In this document: one piece after another, positions 14,341-21,671 of the stretch
How the letters are laid out: each line of letters starts with the position of its first letter
Numbering within the stretch: position 1 is the first letter of the stretch
Assembly (NCBI GenBank): GCA_964617665.1
Contig: CAZUAH010000221.1
Location: 1-21,671 of the forward strand
From: JADHUC01 sp964617665
GTDB taxonomy: Bacteria; Planctomycetota; Planctomycetia; Pirellulales; Pirellulaceae
Reading direction: 5' to 3'
Length of the DNA stretch: 21,671 nucleotides
Notes under the pieces: model-generated
The model's database searches: none
What the model was told of the DNA's origin: nothing
What the model saw: the letters and a program-made list of their open reading frames with translations, nothing else
Program-made: the position numbers and the translations under genes

Positions 14341-15795
14341 ATGCGACGGCACATCTTCTTCACGCTCTTGCTCCTGTTCGCATCTCAGGCTCGCGCAGAG
14401 GCTGTGCGACCGAACATTTTGTTTCTAATCGCCGACGATCTCGGTTGGGCGGATGTTGCGTGGCATGCTTCGGAAATCGACACGCCACACCTGGATCGGC
14501 TCGCTCGTAGTGGAGTGATCTTGGACCAGCACTACGTCACACCTATGTGCTCCTCGACGCGTGCTTGTCTGCTCAGCGGGAGGTATTCGTCCCGTTTTGG
14601 CCTTGATGGCGCGACGAACTCGCGCGTGTTCCCCTTCGACATGACTACGTTGGCGACGGCGCTCGAGTCGCTGGGTTACGATACTGGTCTGACCGGCAAA
14701 TGGCATCTCGGCTCGACGCCGGAATGGGGACCACAACACTTTGGCTTCACGCGCAGCTACGGTTCATTCGCGGGCGGAGTCGATCAGTATTCTCACCTCT
14801 ACAAGCGCGGCCAATTCATGAAGACGTGGCAGCGGAATCACCAGTTCGTCGAAGAAGAGGGGCACGCCACGGACCTCATTGCCCGCGAAGCCATCCGCTG
14901 GATCGAGGCCGCGCCGGAGCGTGGGGAGCCGCACTGCTATTGTTCAGAATTGCCGTTTCCTGCGCAGATTTCCAGCGACCAACGGGAGCGGGCTACTGCT
15001 GACCGAGCGGTAGCTCGCATTTTGGCTGGCGGCCCTGCCGCCCCGTGGTACATCCAGGTCGCGTTTACCGCGGTCCACGTGCCCATCCAGGAGCCGGATC
15101 AGTGGATCGAGTCCTACGCAGACCGAATCGAGAACGAAAGCCGCCGCCGCTTTGCCGCCTGTGCCACGCACATGGATCACGCGATCGGAGAAATGATTGC
15201 CGCGCTGGACAAGACCGGGCAAAGGGAAAATACGCTGATTGTATTCACTTCCGATAACGGCGGTTCCGGCCCATGGACGCCCTCCGGTAAGTATCCGGGC
15301 CAGTACGAGCCTTGCCCGGTGCTGGGCATCAACAAACCGCTCCGCGGCCGCAAGGGAACCGTCTACGAGGGCGGTATCCGCGTGCCGGCGTTCGTGAGCT
15401 GGCCCGGAAAGTTGCCCAGCGACGTGACCCTGCGGCATCCGATCCACATCGTCGACTGGATGCCGACGTTGCTGCGATTGATCGGTTACGAGACGAACGC
15501 CGATGACTTCAAATTTGACGGCCGCGACATCTGGCCGTTGCTAACCGGCGAGCTGACCACTCCCGAACCGCGGACCCTCTATTTCAAACGCGGCAATTCG
15601 GCCGCGCTGCGTCACGGGGGCTGGAAACTGGTGGCGTCGGGAGCCATCCGGCAACTGTTCGATCTGGCCAGTGATCCGAACGAGGAGAACGACCTCGCCA
15701 ACAAATGTCCCGATAAGTTGACGGAGCTGTCCGCGTTGCTTCAAGCAGAGCGGGAGAAGGAGAAGGGAGCCAAGTTGACACAGCCGAAGCCATGA
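14341..15795 (+). CDS. Exported sulfatase with CSSTR motif and an internal repeat insertion
   Basis: ATG at 14341 gives 484 residues with the signal peptide MRRHIFFTLLLLFASQARAE. It has the arylsulfatase metal site IADDLGW (D32, D33), a TGKWHLG segment at 118-124 and SDNGGSGPW, GRKGTVYEGGIRVPAFVSWPG in the C-terminal half, so the fold is intact. Two things are odd. The cysteine motif reads C70-S-S-T-R, whereas formylglycine-generating enzyme normally recognises C-x-(P/A)-x-R. And between the helix REAIRWIE and the strand PWYIQVAFTAVHVPI, where relatives have a few residues, about 45 are inserted (191-234); residues 212-234 are encoded by a copy of the dispersed repeat. The frame is kept throughout. 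Its 3' end meets the minus-strand small protein gene after 23 bases. Confidence 0.87.
   Translation: MRRHIFFTLLLLFASQARAEAVRPNILFLIADDLGWADVAWHASEIDTPHLDRLARSGVILDQHYVTPMCSSTRACLLSGRYSSRFGLDGATNSRVFPFDMTTLATALESLGYDTGLTGKWHLGSTPEWGPQHFGFTRSYGSFAGGVDQYSHLYKRGQFMKTWQRNHQFVEEEGHATDLIAREAIRWIEAAPERGEPHCYCSELPFPAQISSDQRERATADRAVARILAGGPAAPWYIQVAFTAVHVPIQEPDQWIESYADRIENESRRRFAACATHMDHAIGEMIAALDKTGQRENTLIVFTSDNGGSGPWTPSGKYPGQYEPCPVLGINKPLRGRKGTVYEGGIRVPAFVSWPGKLPSDVTLRHPIHIVDWMPTLLRLIGYETNADDFKFDGRDIWPLLTGELTTPEPRTLYFKRGNSAALRHGGWKLVASGAIRQLFDLASDPNEENDLANKCPDKLTELSALLQAEREKEKGAKLTQPKP
14975..15043 (+). repeat. Dispersed repeat, copy B (inside the sulfatase frame)
   Basis: This 69-base copy of the segment at 11234-11300 is read in frame as residues 212-234 of the sulfatase (SDQRERATADRAVARILAGG and onward). 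Differences from copy A are mostly transitions, plus two one-base length changes. The insertion also includes about 60 bases before it (from roughly 14911) that do not match copy A. Confidence 0.75.
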
Positions 15796-15818
15796 CGCCT
15801 GTAAGCTCAGCCACACGA

Positions 15819-16073
15819 TCAGGCCGTTGACAGGGGCATGACGCAGTCAGGTTCGACGGAGATGTCGCAGACTTGCCATCCTTGCGCCTGAATATCCGCG
15901 ATGGCGCTTCGAAGGGCGTCATCCAACGACCTAGCTTCGCGGTCAAAATGAACGAGTGTCTTGCCGTGGCTTCCGGCGAGTGAGGCATCGCCCGTCTTCC
16001 CGTAGAAAGCGTCGATGACATCGAGATCCTCGACATATTGGTCGATCGTGATCGTAAACTCGAAAATTTTCAC
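15819..16073 (-). CDS. Conserved small hypothetical protein
   Basis: The start is GTG at 16073, because GAGGAG stands seven bases upstream; the frame is open to 16142 but without such a site. The product has 84 residues, is acidic and soluble. It starts KIFEFTITIDQYVEDLDVID, then ALYG-like spacing (AFYGKTGDASLAG), then HFDREARSLDDALRSAIADI and a C-terminal VCDISVEPD. The FDREA-x-S-x-x-x-A-x-x-SAI-x-D pattern followed by a V-x-x-VEPD strand is one I have seen in small uncharacterised proteins of planctomycetes and cyanobacteria, often beside small accessory genes. No partner toxin or antitoxin lies next to it. It is transcribed divergently from the 16232 cluster and convergently with the sulfatase. 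Confidence 0.7.
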   Translation of the reverse strand: MKIFEFTITIDQYVEDLDVIDAFYGKTGDASLAGSHGKTLVHFDREARSLDDALRSAIADIQAQGWQVCDISVEPDCVMPLSTA

Positions 16074-16231
16074 CGCGTTTCTCCTCACTCGATTGTACCA
16101 AGTACGCAATCTCCGGTAAATCTTGTGATTCGCGGGATGCAAACACGGCGCCGGGGAGTTGACCCGCTGCGTCTGTCTTGGTGCAATCCTGATTGGGAAG
16201 GCGGTTTCGAATGTAAATGGAGGATGATTGA

Positions 16232-17116
16232 ATGCCTCTCAGATTCTCTTGCTGGTCGATTGCGTTGTGGCTTGGTGTAGTCGTCGGTGCGCGCGCCGAT
16301 GAACCTCGCATGGAGAAACTGGTGCTTGCAGACGGCGACGTCGATTCCAAATGGCAAACGGCGGAAGCCACGATGCGGCCGGATGCTACACACGCGGTGG
16401 AAGGCCGCGCGATGCGGTTCCATGTCGACGTGAATCACCAAACCGGTCAGCCGGATTATCCGATCGGCTGGCCGCGGACTTATATGTCCATGCCGGAGGA
16501 CACACGCGACTGGCGGAAATGGGACTTCGTCGAATTCTGGCTGTACGCGGATACGTCGCGCGCGAGTGTGCCTAGCACGCCATTGGGCTTCATCGTCCGG
16601 TCGCCGGACAAGCCCAATAGCTACCACAGGACCGTGCACGAAGCGAAAAAGGGCAAATGGATACACGTTCGCGTTGCCACTTCGGACATGCCAAGTCCCG
16701 CGGATTGCAGGGCAATTCAGTTCTTCATTTCGGAATCAAACTACAATCACGGTGATGTGCTGGACTTCTGGATCGACGGGCTCGCGCTGCTACGCTATGC
16801 CGAGCCGACCGTGATCAGGATGCAGCCACTGGGTCGCGTCCAATACGCCGACACCGACGTCGTCAGAGTCGAAGTCGGGATGACCGGTTTGGAGGAGGGA
16901 CAGACGGCGGAGTTGCTCGTGCGCCTGGTGCGCGATGGCAAAACGGTCCGTCAAAGCTCGGCCGTCTTGCATTCCGGCATTCAGGCTGTTCCGCTGAAGG
17001 TCGGCGGGAACCTGGACGCCGGCCGTTACGAGTTGCAGGCGCGAATCGCGGGCAGCCAGCGCACTGTCACCGAAAAGATCCGCGTCATCTCATCGCCCTG
17101 GGAGGAGACACCGTGA
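16232..17116 (+). CDS. Secreted protein with carbohydrate-binding-like domain
   Basis: ATG at 16232 has GGAGG eight bases upstream and gives 294 residues with a signal peptide (SIALWLGVVVGARADE). Residues about 30-195 form a jelly-roll-like domain (WDFVEFWLYADTSRASVP, GFIVRSPDKPN, KGKWIHVRVATSDMP, VLDFWIDGLALLRY), similar to galactose-binding or CBM-type folds seen in family 4/9/11 modules. Residues about 200-290 look like an Ig-like beta domain (VRVEVGMTGLEEGQ, LDAGRYELQARIAG). No catalytic motif is visible. Its TGA overlaps the GTG of the next gene (GTGA, 17113-17116), so the two are translationally coupled and probably act together: this protein may bind the polysaccharide or complete the N-terminal part of the GH123-like enzyme. 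The exact CBM family is uncertain. Confidence 0.75.
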   Translation: MPLRFSCWSIALWLGVVVGARADEPRMEKLVLADGDVDSKWQTAEATMRPDATHAVEGRAMRFHVDVNHQTGQPDYPIGWPRTYMSMPEDTRDWRKWDFVEFWLYADTSRASVPSTPLGFIVRSPDKPNSYHRTVHEAKKGKWIHVRVATSDMPSPADCRAIQFFISESNYNHGDVLDFWIDGLALLRYAEPTVIRMQPLGRVQYADTDVVRVEVGMTGLEEGQTAELLVRLVRDGKTVRQSSAVLHSGIQAVPLKVGGNLDAGRYELQARIAGSQRTVTEKIRVISSPWEETP

Positions 17117-19479
17117 CCAAGTTCACCCCGCTATCGCTATGCATCGTTGTGCAATTCGTTGCGTCCGGAGCTCTCGGGGAAGTGCGCTTCTTCGATATGG
17201 GCACTGCGGATTCGAAAGTCTACACAGACGCGATACGCGTGACTGCGGACGATGTGTACTCCCGCTCGAAAGGCTACGGCTGGAAGAGTCCGGAGGGCTT
17301 GACCGCGCAGGCGCGAGTGTACGAGGAGATGGGTGATCGGCGGGGCAGCCCGGCCCCGCCAGTGATGTGGACGAACGCCATCACCGAAGATTGCATCATC
17401 GGCGAGACGGAAAACGCGTTTCTGGTGGATGTGCCTGACGGCGATTACTGCGTCTACCTGCTGTGCGGAACCAGCGACTCCTACCGCTACTTCTATTGGG
17501 ACTTTGCGGTCGTGGCGCGAGATGCCGCAAATCCCGCCACGTCCGATGACGGCACTACGGGACGTGTGCAGATGGAGGGAGGCCAGCAGCATCGCCCCGT
17601 GCGTCTGAAGGTGACGGCTACCAGCGGCAGGCTGCAGATTGATCTGAAGCCGCAGAGTAGGTGGGTCGTTAGTTGCCTGCTCATCGCGTCGGAGGACGAG
17701 TGGCAGCGCGTTGAGCGGGAGATCATCCATCCGCTGGAGCAGTGGACGTTCTTCCTGCCGCCACACGTCCAGGAGAAGTGGGCGCTCGATCCGCCGCCGC
17801 AACCGGGGCCGATGCCAGAGCTGTCGCAAGAAGACCGCGAGCGGGGTTGGGTGCTCTTCAACCGGCCGTGGCCGAAGGTCGTTTGGCACAATACGCGCCC
17901 GCGGGCCGAGGAGATCAACCGCGAGGCGCGCGTTTTTGCCTCAGTCGGAGAGTATGAGCCGCTCACGTTCTGCGTACATCTGCTGCGAGACGTGGGCAAC
18001 CTGGAGGTCCGATGTACAGACGTGGGCCCGGTGGCAGCGGATGACATTGACATCCGCCATGTCCGCTACATGCGCGCCAAGCCAAACTACGTGGGGATGG
18101 GGCTCTACCGGATCGTCCCCGATGTTTTGGAGCCGATGTGGATGTTCTCCCAGCGCGAGATCTACGACCCCGCGGCGCCGGTGGGTTTGGAAGCAGAAAT
18201 GACGCACCGCTTTTGGCTGACACTACGCGTGCCAGACGACGCCGAACCGGGCATCTACAAGGGCACGGTGACGGTACGTGATGACCGTGGCGCAGAAGGC
18301 CAAGTGCCGGTTCGTCTGCGCGTGCTGCCGATCGAGCTGCAGGAGGACCCAAACAAGATCTGGGGGATGTACTACCGCCACCCGGTGACCAACTGGAGTC
18401 GAAGCGCCGACGAGCACTCAAAGAAGCACTGGCTGCGGCGCGCGGAGTCGGAGCACCAAGATTTCGTCGAGCACGGAATGCGCAATGTCGTGCTCAACGC
18501 CTGGTGCCGTCCGGCGAACGAGGATGGCAAGTTCGAGGCGGACTGGACCGAGTTGCAGAGGACGCTGGACCTGTGCGAGAAGTACGGCTTCCGCGGCCCC
18601 TATGCAATGCACATCAACGCCAGCGGCATCTACCGCAAGTATACGGGCGAGAGTTGGGGGTCTCACACAAAGGACGCGAAGGTTCCGCCGCCAGAATATG
18701 CAAGAGAGCTCACCGCCATGACGCGGTTCATCGAGAGTGAGCGGGAAAAGCATGATTGGCCGGAATTCCTTTACTACCCGGTAGACGAACCGGGGCGGCA
18801 TCCGGAATCCGTGGAGCTGATGCGGATCACACTGAAGGCGATCCAGGATGCGGGCGCGCCGACCTACGTGACCGCCGCGCCCGAGCACGAGCAGTTCCAG
18901 CCGCTCGCGCCCCACGTGAACGTGTGGTGCACGCAAACCTTCCTGCCCGACCGCCAGACGGTGCTGGCCGACATGGCCGCGCGCGATGTTCAGTACTGGT
19001 GCTATCCCAACAAGTCCTGCGGCGAGAACGATCACACGACGGTGCGCGGGGCGCGCATGACCTACGGCTATGGCTTCTGGCGTTCTGGGTTTGTTGCGCT
19101 GATTCCATGGATCTACTCGTCGACGACCAGCGATCCACTGAACTACCTCACGGGCAGCACGATGGACTTCCTCGTACGTCATGAGCCCGACGGCACACCG
19201 ATGCCCGTCACCCTCTGGGAGGCGTTTCGCGAAGGCCATGACGACTACCGCTACCTTTACACGCTCGAACAGCTCATCGCCCAGGCGCGTGCGTCAGGCG
19301 ATGCAGATGCCGCAGCGGCGGCTGACGAGGCCCAGCAAGAATTGGATTGGATTTGGGACCGCATCAACGTTCTGCCCCGCTACCAGTACGACGACCTCTG
19401 GCCGGCCGGTGACTTCAACGCCTACCGCTGGATCATCGCCGAGCAGATTCTGAAGCTGCAATCGAAGCACTGCCGATAG
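17113..19479 (+). CDS. Exported GH123-like glycosidase (DUF4091 domain)
   Basis: GTG at 17113 follows GGAGGAGA and overlaps the previous stop. The 788-residue product starts with a signal peptide (MTKFTPLSLCIVVQFVASGA). An N-terminal malectin-like beta domain follows (about residues 22-190: RFFDMGTADSKVYTDAIRV, DVPDGDYCVYLLCGTSD), then an Ig-like linker (about 270-410), then the barrel with the DUF4091/GH123 catalytic region. The key motif is YYPVDEPG with D558-E559. In GH123 beta-N-acetylgalactosaminidases this Asp-Glu pair assists the substrate's N-acetyl group and serves as the acid. Further barrel signatures are NVWCTQTFLPDR, QYWCYPNKSCGEND, and the C-terminal EGHDDYRYLY. The gene sits between a carbohydrate-binding-like protein and a sulfatase. 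Release of GalNAc-type residues is likely by family but untested. Confidence 0.85.
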   Translation: MTKFTPLSLCIVVQFVASGALGEVRFFDMGTADSKVYTDAIRVTADDVYSRSKGYGWKSPEGLTAQARVYEEMGDRRGSPAPPVMWTNAITEDCIIGETENAFLVDVPDGDYCVYLLCGTSDSYRYFYWDFAVVARDAANPATSDDGTTGRVQMEGGQQHRPVRLKVTATSGRLQIDLKPQSRWVVSCLLIASEDEWQRVEREIIHPLEQWTFFLPPHVQEKWALDPPPQPGPMPELSQEDRERGWVLFNRPWPKVVWHNTRPRAEEINREARVFASVGEYEPLTFCVHLLRDVGNLEVRCTDVGPVAADDIDIRHVRYMRAKPNYVGMGLYRIVPDVLEPMWMFSQREIYDPAAPVGLEAEMTHRFWLTLRVPDDAEPGIYKGTVTVRDDRGAEGQVPVRLRVLPIELQEDPNKIWGMYYRHPVTNWSRSADEHSKKHWLRRAESEHQDFVEHGMRNVVLNAWCRPANEDGKFEADWTELQRTLDLCEKYGFRGPYAMHINASGIYRKYTGESWGSHTKDAKVPPPEYARELTAMTRFIESEREKHDWPEFLYYPVDEPGRHPESVELMRITLKAIQDAGAPTYVTAAPEHEQFQPLAPHVNVWCTQTFLPDRQTVLADMAARDVQYWCYPNKSCGENDHTTVRGARMTYGYGFWRSGFVALIPWIYSSTTSDPLNYLTGSTMDFLVRHEPDGTPMPVTLWEAFREGHDDYRYLYTLEQLIAQARASGDADAAAAADEAQQELDWIWDRINVLPRYQYDDLWPAGDFNAYRWIIAEQILKLQSKHCR

Positions 19480-19515
19480 CATCGAGGCATTTGCACCAAA
19501 CAAGGAGACCACCCC

Positions 19516-20907
19516 GTGAAGCATCTAACCCTAGCACTTTGCCTGATCAACGTCCTCGCCACCGCACTCCACGCTGAACATCCGAATGTCATCCTAGTCA
19601 TGGCAGACGACCACGGTTGGGGCGATACCGGCTACAACGGGCATCCGGTCGTGAAGACACCCAACCTGGACGCCATGGCCAACGACAGCCTGGTCTTCAA
19701 CCGCTTCTACGCGGCCGCCCCGGTTTGTTCGCCCACACGCGGCAGTGTGCTGACCGGACGTAATCCGAACCGGATCAAGATCACGAATCACGGCCGCTAC
19801 ATGCGCCCACAGGAGACAACCATCGCCGAGGTCCTGCGCGACGCGGGCTACGTCACCGGCATGTTCGGCAAATGGCACGTGGGCTCCGCGCAAAAAGACA
19901 GCCCGGTCAATCCGGGCAGCAGCGGCTTCGACGAGTGGGTCATCGGCTTGAATTTCTTCGACAATGACCCTTACCTCAGCCGCAACGGGATCGTGGAGCA
20001 GATCAAAGGTTCAGGTTCCGAGATCACCATCGACGAGACGATTGCGTTCTTGCGGAAGCACAAAGGGGACGGCAAACCGATGTTCGCCATCGCCTGGTTC
20101 CCGTCCCCGCACGGTCCGCACGTGGAGAGACCGGAGGGGCCCGATCCCTATGAAGGCAACAAAGCTGCTGGGTACTTCCGTGAGATCACCGTGCTGGACC
20201 ACGCGTTTGGGCGGCTGCGAAAGGAACTCAGGACCCTCGGCATCGAGCAGAACACCATCCTGTGGTACTGCAGCGATAACGGCGGCCTCCGCGAAGAAAG
20301 CTCGGGCGGCCGGGCGAAGAAAGGCAGCATCTACGAGGGCGGCCTTCGTGTACCCGGCATACTGGAATGGCCGGCCAAGATCGAGCCGGGCAAAATCGAC
20401 GTGCCCGCGACCACGTCCGACATTATGCCCACCGTGCTTTCCATGGTCGGCGTCACGGCAAAGAGCCATTGCGCCTGGGACGGCATCGACTTGACGCCGA
20501 TCATCGAGGGCAAAGCTACTAGCCATCCCCCGATCGGATTCTGGTTTGGCCTGCAGGGTGGACAGTCAACCTGGAGCGACCGCATCCTCAAGGCGGTTAT
20601 GGAGGCTCAGCAAGCCAGGAACCCGACCCCACACCCCGACCGGTTGCGCAAAGACATCGACGAATACCCCCAATTCCCGGAGGACAAGTTCATCGGCCAC
20701 GCCGCTTGGCTCGACTGGCCCTGGAAGCTGCACCGCAAGGAAAAGGAAGGCATCAGTTTCGAGCTCTACAATCTGGCGGCGGACCCCATGGAAGCCACCG
20801 ATCTGGCCAAGAACCCCGAGCACGAAGCACGCATCAAACAGATGCAGACCGGCTTGGCGAACTGGCAACTATCCGTCACCCGCAGTCTCAACGGGAAGGA
20901 CTATTAG
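19516..20907 (+). CDS. Exported sulfatase, S1 family (arylsulfatase-like)
   Basis: GTG at 19516 is preceded by AAGGAGA seven bases upstream and gives 463 residues with a signal peptide (LALCLINVLATALHAE). Canonical arylsulfatase features are all there: VMADDHGWGD (metal Asp pair D31, D32), CSPTRGSVLTGR with C71 to become formylglycine, FGKWHVGS, HGPH and CSDNGGLREESSGGRAKKGSIYEGGLRVPG. The C-terminal domain ends FELYNLAADPMEATDLAKNP, as in complete sulfatases. It lies 36 bases after the GH123-like gene, in the same direction, and is likely in the same transcript. Its substrate is probably the sulfated sugar that the GH123-like enzyme releases or needs cleared, but that is inference. Confidence 0.92.
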   Translation: MKHLTLALCLINVLATALHAEHPNVILVMADDHGWGDTGYNGHPVVKTPNLDAMANDSLVFNRFYAAAPVCSPTRGSVLTGRNPNRIKITNHGRYMRPQETTIAEVLRDAGYVTGMFGKWHVGSAQKDSPVNPGSSGFDEWVIGLNFFDNDPYLSRNGIVEQIKGSGSEITIDETIAFLRKHKGDGKPMFAIAWFPSPHGPHVERPEGPDPYEGNKAAGYFREITVLDHAFGRLRKELRTLGIEQNTILWYCSDNGGLREESSGGRAKKGSIYEGGLRVPGILEWPAKIEPGKIDVPATTSDIMPTVLSMVGVTAKSHCAWDGIDLTPIIEGKATSHPPIGFWFGLQGGQSTWSDRILKAVMEAQQARNPTPHPDRLRKDIDEYPQFPEDKFIGHAAWLDWPWKLHRKEKEGISFELYNLAADPMEATDLAKNPEHEARIKQMQTGLANWQLSVTRSLNGKDY

Positions 20908-21101
20908 CTACTTCGTTCCAGAAAACCATTGGCTATTCTGATGGCTGTCGGGGCGCAAATCAACTCCCGCGTCGCCTGGGTAGTAGCGAGCACTCGGCCA
21001 CAGAGTCTTGTATGCTATGTAGGAGGCTTGCCCGCGCACGTTGGACTCCAACCTCCATTCCAGGACGCACCATGAAGGACAACATTTGAGGACGGAAAGC
21101 C

Positions 21102-21671
21102 ATGAACAACACAATGATGAAGGCCACCGTTTGCTGTCTCGCTGCTGGCTGGCTGCTGGCGGCGAGCTCGCCGCTTGGAGCTGCACCGGTTGCCCGATCG
21201 GATGAGCCGGCGAAAGGCGATACGAAGCAAGTTGATTTGGGGCGCGATGTGGCAATCGAGCTGGTGCACATCCCGCCCGGCGAATTCATGATGGGCAGTA
21301 CGCCGGAAGAGCGCGCTTGGGCCATCGGCCCGGAAGGTCGGGCCGCACGGGGACAAGGAGGCGACGGACGGGAGAGGTTCGAAGGCGATCCGCGCCTGAC
21401 GCGCATCGGAGACGGTTTCTGGCTGGGCCGCACCGAAGTCACCGTAGGACAATGGCGCAGGTTCGTAGAAGATGTCGGCTACGTCACCGATGCGGAGAGA
21501 CCGGGCGGCCAGACGCAGTGTTTTGACCTTGAGTGGGAGATTTCCTCCAAGGTGCCTCCGCATCCGTGGAAGGCGATGACGGACAAGAGCTGGCGCGATC
21601 CGAATTTTGGATTCGAAGTGCAAGACGATCACCCGGTCGTCTGCGTGAGCTGGAACGACGCGTGCGAGTTC
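21102..21671 (+). CDS. SUMF1/formylglycine-generating-enzyme-like protein, exported (partial at window end)
   Basis: ATG at 21102 starts a frame open to the window end (190 codons seen). The N-terminus is a signal peptide (ATVCCLAAGWLLAASSPLG, cleaved near GAAPVA). The mature part has the SUMF1 fold signatures: IPPGEFMMGS near residue 60, GFWLGRTEVTVGQWRRFV, and DDHPVVCVSWNDA at the window edge. The catalytic cysteines and the C-terminal half lie beyond the window, so it cannot be told whether it is a true formylglycine-generating enzyme or one of the many lectin-like SUMF1 proteins of planctomycetes. Bacterial sulfatase maturation is normally cytosolic, so the signal peptide argues for another role. 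It follows the third sulfatase after a 194-base gap in which I see no terminator or clear promoter. Confidence 0.85.
   Translation, partial: MNNTMMKATVCCLAAGWLLAASSPLGAAPVARSDEPAKGDTKQVDLGRDVAIELVHIPPGEFMMGSTPEERAWAIGPEGRAARGQGGDGRERFEGDPRLTRIGDGFWLGRTEVTVGQWRRFVEDVGYVTDAERPGGQTQCFDLEWEISSKVPPHPWKAMTDKSWRDPNFGFEVQDDHPVVCVSWNDACEF

Noticed and set aside
1..21671. CRISPR arrays, tRNA or rRNA genes, insertion-sequence transposases
   Set aside because: No regularly spaced repeats, cloverleaf, conserved rRNA segments or transposase motifs were seen when reading both strands.

Overview
The window looks like a chromosomal segment of a planctomycete, most likely of the Pirellula/Rhodopirellula type. 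The evidence is indirect: three exported sulfatases, two DUF4838 proteins, a GH123-like enzyme and a SUMF1-domain protein in 21.7 kb, frequent GTG starts, moderately high GC, and an intergenic palindrome whose translation contains the GEAPAEP peptide that I recall from planctomycete repeats. No rRNA, tRNA, CRISPR array, insertion sequence or transporter was seen.

Layout. (1) 1-1450: the C-terminal part of a PD-(D/E)XK nuclease-like protein, probably cut at its 5' end. (2) 1635-4431, minus strand: a two-gene operon of a Tat-exported FAD oxidoreductase and a secreted beta-propeller (GH32/GH43-like) protein. (3) 4432-4714: divergent spacer carrying a 23-bp imperfect inverted repeat. (4) 4715-11161, plus strand: two paralogous exported DUF4838 (GH67-like) proteins and a sulfatase, with a long palindromic repeat before the sulfatase. 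(5) 11162-14340: an accessory island. It holds a dispersed repeat, an antitoxin/ParE toxin pair, a DUF5677-like protein, a DUF1778 antitoxin whose GNAT toxin survives only as a stub, and decayed genes on the minus strand including the tail of an SGNH hydrolase. (6) 14341-15795: a second sulfatase with a non-canonical CSSTR active-site motif and a copy of the dispersed repeat inside its reading frame. (7) 15819-16073, minus: a conserved small protein. (8) 16232-21671, plus: a tight cluster of a carbohydrate-binding-like secreted protein, a GH123-like glycosidase (start overlapping the previous stop), a third sulfatase, and a SUMF1/formylglycine-generating-enzyme-like protein running off the window end.

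Taken together, most of the window appears devoted to extracytoplasmic breakdown of a sulfated polysaccharide. Sulfatases remove sulfate, the GH123-like enzyme could release N-acetylgalactosamine-type residues, the DUF4838 and beta-propeller proteins would act on other linkages, and the FAD enzyme may oxidise a product. The substrate is an inference. The observations I find most unusual are the repeat domesticated inside a sulfatase reading frame, the CSSTR motif in the same protein, the orphaned DUF1778 antitoxin with a predicted leaderless promoter, and the export signal on the SUMF1 protein.
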